Assembly: GCA_003671275.1 (NCBI GenBank)
Contig: QWPB01000007.1
Span: forward strand, 50,908 to 114,907
Source: Planctomycetota bacterium
GTDB lineage: Bacteria > Planctomycetota > Planctomycetia > Planctomycetales > Planctomycetaceae
DNA: 64,000 nt
Direction of reading: 5' to 3'
Shown: positions 58,385 to 64,000 of the stretch, in pieces
How the letters are laid out: each line of letters begins with the position of its first letter
Position numbering within the stretch: the first letter of the stretch is position 1
Position numbers and translations under genes: made by a program
The notes under the pieces: model-generated
Seen by the model: the letters and a program-made list of their open reading frames with translations, nothing else
What the model was told of the DNA's origin: nothing
Database searches by the model: none

Positions 58385-59692
58385 CTACCAGTTACGCCAC
58401 GTTTCCAGCCCACTGGTTCCGCGTCCGGCGGAGTCGCCCGGCCAATCGGTTTCGGGCTTCCAGTTTCCCTGGTGCCGGTCGGAGTTTTCACCGGAAAAAA
58501 ACAAGCTCTGGTCGGCGGCGGACCACTCACCGGGAAGCTCCGGCGGGTAGAGGGGGATGCCCAGCAGCCACTTAATTCCCTGCATCATGAAGAGCAGCAG
58601 CGGAAACGTGATCAGCATCACGAACGTCACCGGCAGCAGCAGGGGCCCCAGTGAAAAGACCCGCTCAGCGAACTGGCCCCAAATCGGTCGCCAGCCGAGT
58701 AGAACCACCAGAGAGCCCAGGCTGAGATACGGACCATAGGGAATCTCTTTGTCGAGCTTAAAAGACAAGGTTAGTAACTGGGCTGTTGTGGCCAGCAGAG
58801 CTGCCAGGAAGAAAGCCAGGATGGTCGCCTGCCATCCTAAATAGGCCCCCACCATCGCCATCAGGAAGATGTCCCCTTCGCCCATGGCTTCGCGGCGGAG
58901 GACTTTGGAACCAATCGAGCGAACGGCGATTACCAGCACTGCTCCGACGGCCAGGCCCGCCAGACTGACGAGCAGACCATGCAGGTGTGGAGAAGTCTGG
59001 AACCAGTCGGGAACACTCCAGTCGGGCAGAAACCATGGGTGTAGTGATTTTGGAATGGCAATCCGAAAGTCCTTCAGCAGACGCGGATCTTGGTGCCAGA
59101 CGGGGACCAGGTGAACGATTCCAAACAGCGTTGACATCAGCACGCCGAACACGGTCGGCGGGATGGTGCAGCCATCCGGGATAATCATCAGATCCCAGTC
59201 AATCAGCGTCGCCACCAGCAGGGCTTCGATGAGCACCAGGTGGCATGCCAGTCGCAGATGCAGAAAACCCAACGGTGACCACGTTCCCAGTCCCGGAATC
59301 GTTTGCGGCCCAAGCTCGGCGAACGCCGAACTGGCCTCGAGCGGAGCCCCCATCGCCATGGGAATCTCCAGCCAATAGACCAGCACGAACAGAAGGGCGT
59401 TGAATAGCTCGACCGCAGGATACCTCAGGGAGATGGATTGCCCACAAGCCCGGCACCGCCCGTGCAGTGACAACCACCCAAAGATCGGGATATTGTCGTA
59501 CCAGCGGATATCGGTCAGGCAACGCGGGCAATGCGACGACTTCACGGAAATCGACCGCAGCTGGTCCCAGAGGCTGTTTGCTCGTGGAAATCGGTGGACG
59601 CAAACATTGAGAAAGCTGCCAATGCAGGCCCCGATCCAGAACACGGCCATCAGGGCCAGAAACGGCGGCAGATCGAAAAAAAGGCGATTCAT
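58385..59692 (-). CDS. Prepilin peptidase/N-methyltransferase (A24 family)
   Basis: Cleaves and N-methylates type IV prepilins and pseudopilins at the inner membrane. The 435-residue product begins with a hydrophobic domain, then ACIGSFLNVCVHRFPRANS, and the four-Cys methyltransferase zinc site (C55, C58, C80, C83; CPRC and CRAC). The first catalytic Asp lies in LIDWDLMIIPDGCTIPP, the second in MGEGDIFLMAMVGAYLGW. About eight transmembrane helices are expected. It is longer than E. coli PilD because of an insert of about 100 residues with DPRLLKDFRIAIPKSLHPW. Its ATG overlaps the aroK stop (ATGA). The likely processor of the DUF1559 prepilin-like proteins. Confidence 0.93.
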   Translation of the reverse strand: MNRLFFDLPPFLALMAVFWIGACIGSFLNVCVHRFPRANSLWDQLRSISVKSSHCPRCLTDIRWYDNIPIFGWLSLHGRCRACGQSISLRYPAVELFNALLFVLVYWLEIPMAMGAPLEASSAFAELGPQTIPGLGTWSPLGFLHLRLACHLVLIEALLVATLIDWDLMIIPDGCTIPPTVFGVLMSTLFGIVHLVPVWHQDPRLLKDFRIAIPKSLHPWFLPDWSVPDWFQTSPHLHGLLVSLAGLAVGAVLVIAVRSIGSKVLRREAMGEGDIFLMAMVGAYLGWQATILAFFLAALLATTAQLLTLSFKLDKEIPYGPYLSLGSLVVLLGWRPIWGQFAERVFSLGPLLLPVTFVMLITFPLLLFMMQGIKWLLGIPLYPPELPGEWSAADQSLFFSGENSDRHQGNWKPETDWPGDSAGRGTSGLETWRNW

Positions 59693-60225
59693 CGCGATCT
59701 CCTGGCGATCAATCCTGGCAGGGCCAGAACAATCTCATCAACCAGGGCCGTAGCGGATCGGCCTTCCGTATTCAGTGTCAGGGAGGCCGTCTCCGCATAC
59801 AGTGGGGCACGAATCGCCAAGACTGCGGCGATTTCGGAACGGGGGGCCTGGTCAGTCAATGCGGGACGCCGCCCGGTGGTGGTGGGGTCGTCCGCCAAGC
59901 GGGAGGCGATGGTGTCGAGGCTGGCAGTCAGCCACACGGCGGGGCCCGCTGCGCGGATGGCTTGTCGCGTTTCGGGATTGAGGATCGCACCGCCGCCAGC
60001 TGCCAGTACGAGTTGATTCCGCATCAACAAATCCGCCATGACTCCGGCTTCCCGTGAGCGGAATCCGGCTTCGCCTTCGCGGGCAAAGATGGCCGCTATT
60101 GATTCGCCGGTGCGGGTTTCAATCTCCACATCCGCATCTACCCAATTCCATCCCAGCTGGGCAGCCAGCAAGGGGGCCACGGTCGATTTTCCCGTCCCGC
60201 GATAACCAATCAACGTGATGACCAT
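59689..60225 (-). CDS. aroK: Shikimate kinase
   Basis: Phosphorylates shikimate to shikimate-3-phosphate. The 178-residue product has the P-loop GYRGTGKSTVAPLLAAQLG at 7-25, WVDADVEIETRTGESIAAIFA with the shikimate-binding Asp, GEAGFRSREAGVMADLL with the Arg, and GGGAILNPETRQAIRAAG. The LID TTGRRPALTDQAPRS follows. The normal family length is about 170-180. It overlaps the prepilin peptidase by four bases, an unusual pairing of amino acid and pilus genes. ATG 60225 has no clear ribosome binding site. Confidence 0.95.
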   Translation of the reverse strand: MVITLIGYRGTGKSTVAPLLAAQLGWNWVDADVEIETRTGESIAAIFAREGEAGFRSREAGVMADLLMRNQLVLAAGGGAILNPETRQAIRAAGPAVWLTASLDTIASRLADDPTTTGRRPALTDQAPRSEIAAVLAIRAPLYAETASLTLNTEGRSATALVDEIVLALPGLIARRSR

Positions 60226-60301
60226 GGTGCTGTCGATCCGTTGTCACTCGGGATGGAAGACCGGGAGTGAAGGAGGGGGAATCCCGCAGCGTCCGCCTCG
60301 A

Positions 60302-61570
60302 TTAACGAGAAGCTGTCCGTGGGGCTCCGATGCGATACAGATGGCGTTCGCTGCGAATCAGGAGCGTCGGACCATCCACTGCATACGAAGCGAACGTCCG
60401 CTCGTCCTCCGCGAAGCTGTTCTTCGCGATGACCTCGAACTTCTTGGATGCGGCGACGACCGTGGCTTCGCCGTTTTCATCCTGAAAGTAGACCTTGCCA
60501 TCGACGGCCAGAGGCGAGGCGGAGTAGTTGCCGTCAATCCGCTCTTGCCAGTGGATGTCCCCCGTGCGGGCATCGGCACAGGTCGCGATTCCGCGATCCG
60601 ACACGTAGAACAGCATGTCATCCACAGCGACCATCGACGGGTTGTGGGGAGCTTGTTTGTCGGTTTGCCATTTCACATGGGTGTCTGTGATGTCGCCGTG
60701 GCCAGTCGGATCAATCGCCAGCAGTTGTGCCTGATCGTAGCTGGAACTGACAAAGACCAGTCCCTGAGCCAGTACGGGGCGGGGCACCACGCTGTAGCCA
60801 TGGCCGTAACGCACCCGCCAGATCTCCTTGCCAGTGGCGGGTTCGTAGGCAAACACGGCTTCGCTGCCGGGGCAGATGGCCATCTTCTGGTTATTAATCG
60901 TGGTGACCAGCGGTGTGCAGAACGAGAACCCCTTCTGCGGCATTGTGTCCCGGGCGGTCTTCCAGCGGATCTGGCCCGTGGCCTTGTCGAGTCCGACAAC
61001 GTACTGCTTGTCCGCACCATCACAGCAGATAATCAGCAGATCGTCCGCCAGTGCGGGCGATCCGCCCGTTCCATGCTGGGGCGCATAGGTCAGCTCTTCA
61101 TTCTTCCAGACTACCTCACCGGTTGTCTTCACGCAGGCGGTGCCGTGCGGCCCGTAGTGGAAGTAGATCCGGTCGCCATCGATCAGCGGGGTGCCGCTGG
61201 CATGACTGTTCTTGCCGTGCATCTTCAGCGGGCCGGTGCGGTGGAACAATTCGGTGTTCCATTCCATAGCTCCGGTCTGGCCGTTGACGCAGATCGCCCG
61301 CAGTTCATGCTCGGAGAGCTTGTCTCCCTCCGCAGGGTGATCGATACTAGTGGACAGATAGATCTTGCCACCCGAGACCACAGGCGACGACCAGCCCAGT
61401 CCGGGGATGGGGGCCTTCCAGGTGACGTTATTCGTTTCGCTCCACGTTACCGGGACACCAGTCTGATCGCTGACCCCTTGTCCGGACGGTCCTCGAAACT
61501 CGGTCCACTCTGCCGCGGAAGCCGCAGTAATCAGCAGACCAAAGATCAACACGCTCGACAATCGACGCAT
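60302..61570 (-). CDS. Secreted PQQ-like beta-propeller protein
   Basis: The 422-residue product starts at ATG 61570 with GGGAG upstream. A signal peptide (MRRLSSVLIFGLLITAASAA) is followed by WTEFRGPSGQGVSDQTGVPV and then PQQ-type repeats with WKAPIPGLGWSSPVVSGGKIY, NGQTGAMEWNTELF, ATGQIRWKTARDTMPQKG, PATGKEIWRVRYGHGYSVV and ARTGDIHWQERIDGNYSAS. It forms a seven- or eight-bladed propeller, but lacks clear cofactor-binding residues of alcohol dehydrogenases, so it is more likely a scaffold or binding protein. Planctomycetes carry many such proteins. It lies alone between aroK and the divergent rhomboid. Confidence 0.92.
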   Translation of the reverse strand: MRRLSSVLIFGLLITAASAAEWTEFRGPSGQGVSDQTGVPVTWSETNNVTWKAPIPGLGWSSPVVSGGKIYLSTSIDHPAEGDKLSEHELRAICVNGQTGAMEWNTELFHRTGPLKMHGKNSHASGTPLIDGDRIYFHYGPHGTACVKTTGEVVWKNEELTYAPQHGTGGSPALADDLLIICCDGADKQYVVGLDKATGQIRWKTARDTMPQKGFSFCTPLVTTINNQKMAICPGSEAVFAYEPATGKEIWRVRYGHGYSVVPRPVLAQGLVFVSSSYDQAQLLAIDPTGHGDITDTHVKWQTDKQAPHNPSMVAVDDMLFYVSDRGIATCADARTGDIHWQERIDGNYSASPLAVDGKVYFQDENGEATVVAASKKFEVIAKNSFAEDERTFASYAVDGPTLLIRSERHLYRIGAPRTASR

Positions 61571-61725
61571 TCGAACAGACTCCCTGTTGGGACGGCTTTC
61601 GCGAACTGACACTCTACCCGGAGTCCGCTCCGGTTTCGAGCAAGTCGCCCGCCGGTTGACGATCCGGACTCAGCACCGCAGAATCTGGGACAGTCCAGTG
61701 ATCCTCAATGGCGGGATGTTGCTTC

Positions 61726-62670
61726 ATGGGATTCGAAAGTCGGGACTATGCCCGTACAGATGACCGGTCCTATGCCAGTCCGGCCTCGCGCTGGACCGTT
61801 GTGGGCTGGTTGATCGCCGTGAACGTCGCTGTGTATATCGTGCAATGCGTCTGGACGCAGCCTGTGCGCGACCTGGACTTTCCGGGGGCGGATCGGCTGG
61901 AGATGTTCGTTCCCCGATATTCGGTGTTGGATCGGTGGTTCTCGCTCGACCCCGCCAAAATCCTCCAGGGGCAGCTGTGGCGACTGACGACGTATGATTT
62001 TCTCCATGCTCGTGAGAATATCTATCACATTTTGTTCAACATGATGGTTCTGTTTTATGCGGGGCGCAAGCTGTTGGATCGATACACCGAACGGGAGTTT
62101 TTGTGGCTGTATCTGGTGTCCGGGCTGGTGTCGGGAGTGGCGTATGTGGGATGGCAACTGGCGTTTCGAGAGATGGTTCCGGCCATTGGAGCGTCGGGGG
62201 CGGTGGCGGCCATCATGGTGGTGTACGCTTTCCACTGGCCCTGGGATCGGTGGGTGATTTTTTTCGTCCTGCCCGTGCCCGCGATCTGGGTGGCGGTGGG
62301 GGCCGCGATCTTTGATTTGTATCCAATGCTGTTGAAACTGGGGGGAAGTCCCGTGGCTTCCGGGGTGGCCCATGTGGCTCATATCGGCGGGATGGCGTTC
62401 GGCTATCTGTATGCTTCCAATGCCTGGTCGCTCAGCCCGTGGTTCAACTGGGTGACAACCCTGAACCCCTTCCGCCGCCGACCAAGGCTGCGGGTTCTCC
62501 GGGACGAAACCCCGGAACGCCCTCGTGGAAATGATCGCTACGAGCGGCAACTGCGAGAGCAGATGGACGCCATCCTGGAGAAGATTTCCACGCAGGGGCA
62601 GGCCAGCCTGTCCGCCGACGAGCAGTCACTGCTGAACGAGGCGAGCCGGTACTTCCGCAACCGGGGCTGA
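61726..62670 (+). CDS. Rhomboid family intramembrane serine protease
   Basis: Cleaves transmembrane substrates within the membrane. The 314-residue product (ATG 61726; ATG 61708 is also possible) has six or more hydrophobic helices. YDFLHARENIYHILFNMMVLF carries the conserved HxxxN region, GASGAVAAIMVV the Ser157 nucleophile, and HVAHIGGMAFGYLYA the catalytic His219. The C-terminal cytosolic part (about 235-314) is helical: DRYERQLREQMDAILEKIST and SADEQSLLNEASRYFRNRG. That tail has no known domain. The nearest partner is a convergent response regulator. Confidence 0.93.
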   Translation: MGFESRDYARTDDRSYASPASRWTVVGWLIAVNVAVYIVQCVWTQPVRDLDFPGADRLEMFVPRYSVLDRWFSLDPAKILQGQLWRLTTYDFLHARENIYHILFNMMVLFYAGRKLLDRYTEREFLWLYLVSGLVSGVAYVGWQLAFREMVPAIGASGAVAAIMVVYAFHWPWDRWVIFFVLPVPAIWVAVGAAIFDLYPMLLKLGGSPVASGVAHVAHIGGMAFGYLYASNAWSLSPWFNWVTTLNPFRRRPRLRVLRDETPERPRGNDRYERQLREQMDAILEKISTQGQASLSADEQSLLNEASRYFRNRG

Positions 62671-62697
62671 TCCATTCGATTCCGTCGATTCCCCGGA

Positions 62698-63144
62698 TCA
62701 TTGGGGGCGCTGGATCATATCGGCCTGCCAATGGTGCCGCAGGTCGGCCACCAGCTGCATGAATTTTGGCAGATCAATGGGCTTGGGAAGGAATCCCTGG
62801 ACTAGCAGAGACTGGCAGAGGTTTGCGTCGGTTTCGCCTGCTTCGCCGGTCATGATAACCACCGGCAGCAGATGCAGCCGGGGGGTCTGCCGGACGGTAC
62901 GTAAAATGTCGCACCCGGAGCAGGACGGCAGGACGAGATCGAGCAGGACCAGGTCCGGCATGGGAGCCTTACTGAATCGGCTAGCCTGTGTCAGGAAGTC
63001 GATCGCCTCCTGACCATCGCGGAGCCAGGTCAGCCGATGGTCAAACCCGCATTGCTTGATCGCCGCCATGGCGAGCCGTCCGGCGAGTAAGCTGTCCTCG
63101 ACAAGAAGGATCTCCATGGGGCGACCGACAGTTGTGCGATCCAT
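62698..63144 (-). CDS. Single-domain response regulator
   Basis: A receiver protein of 148 residues without output domain. Acidic pair in LLVEDSLLAGRLAM, phospho-acceptor D69 in DLVLLDLVLPSCSG, Thr in VVIMTGEAGETD and Lys in GFLPKPIDLPKFMQ are all present. Start is ATG 63144, with GGAG six bases upstream; ATG 63117 would remove nine residues. It likely acts through interaction with another protein, like CheY. The receiver type is of the Rcp1-like group with an insert between beta-3 and alpha-3. No cognate kinase nearby. Confidence 0.92.
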   Translation of the reverse strand: MDRTTVGRPMEILLVEDSLLAGRLAMAAIKQCGFDHRLTWLRDGQEAIDFLTQASRFSKAPMPDLVLLDLVLPSCSGCDILRTVRQTPRLHLLPVVIMTGEAGETDANLCQSLLVQGFLPKPIDLPKFMQLVADLRHHWQADMIQRPQ

Positions 63145-63259
63145 GGGGGGCTCCCCGTGACAGCGTGTTAGAATCTGGAAATCGAGATCGATGGACGACC
63201 GATTAAGCCCCCCGGGAATGTCTTGACTTCGAGGGGCGGCGGTGGTTTTATCGATCTGG

Positions 63260-64000
63260 CTACTTGGCCTCGGGGGCCTTCTCGGCCTCCGCAGCGGCTT
63301 TGGCCTTCGCGAAATCCCCCGCGACCACGATCACGAACTTCTTGGGGTCGATCCGCTTCCTGAGGGCGGCGTTCACCGATTCGTGTGTCAGTCCTTGAAT
63401 CGACTGCACCTGCTGGCTGTGGTAGGTCATGTCGCGACCGAGATACAACAACTCGCCCAGCCGGGCCGCCAGCGTGTCATCGACATTCCATTCCACCTTC
63501 TGTTGTTCGAGCAGGCCGGTCTTGGCGGCTTCCACCTCGCCTGAGGTCAGACCGTCTTTCAGGGCCTTGCTCAGCTCATCCGCGATGGACGCTTCTACCT
63601 TGGGCATGTTGACCGGATTGGTGATGGCGTACATGTAGAACGAACTGCGATCGTCCTGCGACAGGGTTCGCAGGATGGAACCGACACCGTAGGACAGACC
63701 TTCTTTCTGCCGCACGCGATCCCCCAACCGCGAGGCCAGCGTGCTGCCGCCCATGACGAAATTCCCCACCACCAGTGCGGGGTAATCTTCGGCCATGTCG
63801 CTCATCGGGATGACGGTGGCGGCGAAGTAGACGGCGTTTTCCTTGTCGGGGGTTTCAATGGCTTCCCGTCCAGCGGCCACTTCGGTGGCGGGACGCTCGA
63901 TGCGGGCGTAGGGCTGCTTTGTCGTCCAGCCCGCGACGAGGGCCTCCAATTGGGGCAACAGTTCATCTGGCGAGAAATCACCCACGACCACCAGTTCGCC
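63260..64000 (-). CDS. M16 peptidase family protein, N-terminal part beyond the window
   Basis: C-terminal 247 residues of an insulinase-like protein; the frame is open to the window edge. VVVGDFSPDELLPQLEALVA is the start of an M16 C-terminal domain, then ENAVYFAATVIPMSD, FVMGGSTLASRLGDRVRQ with the KEGLSYGVGS signature, and GLTSGEVEAAKTGLLEQQ. It ends KAKAAAEAEKAPEAK, an Ala/Glu tail. The zinc-binding HxxEH would be in the missing N-terminal half, so whether this is the active or inactive half of the family cannot be decided here. Likely periplasmic. Confidence 0.9.
   Translation of the reverse strand, partial: GELVVVGDFSPDELLPQLEALVAGWTTKQPYARIERPATEVAAGREAIETPDKENAVYFAATVIPMSDMAEDYPALVVGNFVMGGSTLASRLGDRVRQKEGLSYGVGSILRTLSQDDRSSFYMYAITNPVNMPKVEASIADELSKALKDGLTSGEVEAAKTGLLEQQKVEWNVDDTLAARLGELLYLGRDMTYHSQQVQSIQGLTHESVNAALRKRIDPKKFVIVVAGDFAKAKAAAEAEKAPEAK

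Overview
The window looks like chromosomal DNA of a planctomycete, probably order Planctomycetales. The evidence is two DUF1559 H-X9-DG proteins, a PSCyt1/PSCyt2/PSD1 giant c-type cytochrome protein, a TAT-exported Gfo/Idh oxidoreductase, an ASPIC/FG-GAP lipoprotein, an outer-membrane barrel with a Cys/Gly-rich leader, PrkA next to an Hanks-type kinase, and a Gram-negative envelope set (LpxC, OmpH/Skp). The DNA is GC-rich throughout except for a visibly AT-richer island at about 26.9-29.6 kb. No phylogenetic computation was possible, so the genus is not named.

Layout. 1-2.7 kb: lpxC (cut by the window edge), ompH and an RluA-type pseudouridine synthase, all on the minus strand. 3.0-11.6 kb: plus-strand genes frr, a membrane-anchored GspE/PilB ATPase with a CvpA-like partner, a Dabb protein, prfB with its programmed +1 frameshift, an AlkA-like glycosylase, pheS (no pheT beside it), a DUF1559 protein and a histidine kinase. 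11.7-16.4 kb: a minus-strand block with a beta-rich hypothetical, the PSD1 cytochrome and a UbiA prenyltransferase. 16.8-24 kb: floA, a small hypothetical, a KASIII-like synthase, a DCC-family protein, a Gfo/Idh enzyme, a TadC-like protein and a secreted hypothetical. 24-25.5 kb: pgk and tRNA-Leu(UAA).

The accessory region is 25.4-31.8 kb. A 62-bp piece of the tRNA-Leu 3' half is repeated exactly at 31.7 kb, which delimits a 6.3-kb integrative element. It carries a tyrosine integrase, a two-gene inner-membrane motor-like unit (a MotA/TolQ/ExbB-type channel plus an ExbD/MotB-type protein whose periplasmic part holds a PDZ-like domain), a small putative DNA-binding protein preceded by a perfect palindrome, and a 396-residue protein with motifs of an A-family/T7-RNAP-like polymerase palm. 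The channel pair resembles the ZorAB core of Zorya defence but lacks the OmpA domain and the ZorC/D/E partners. It is the best candidate here for an undescribed system.

32-44.4 kb: a ParA ATPase, a TPR protein, a methyltransferase, a membrane protein, a short-chain dehydrogenase, the outer-membrane barrel, ilvD, and a minus-strand trio of double-GNAT, GH3-family and MprF-like DUF2156 transferase. 44.6-51.4 kb: a prepilin-like DUF1559 protein with a possible coupled leader peptide and a small lipoprotein, then a seven-haem cytochrome overlapping a large membrane protein, then PrkA. 51.7-64 kb: a Ser/Thr kinase, an ASPIC lipoprotein with a TPR partner, pilT, prepilin peptidase overlapping aroK, a PQQ-propeller protein, a rhomboid protease, a response regulator and a partial M16 peptidase.

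Pilus/secretion genes (GspE/PilB-like, TadC-like, PilT, prepilin peptidase and pseudopilin-like DUF1559) are scattered rather than in one operon. Several intergenic spacers contain related small hairpins, most with a GGAA loop, which look like a dispersed palindromic repeat family.
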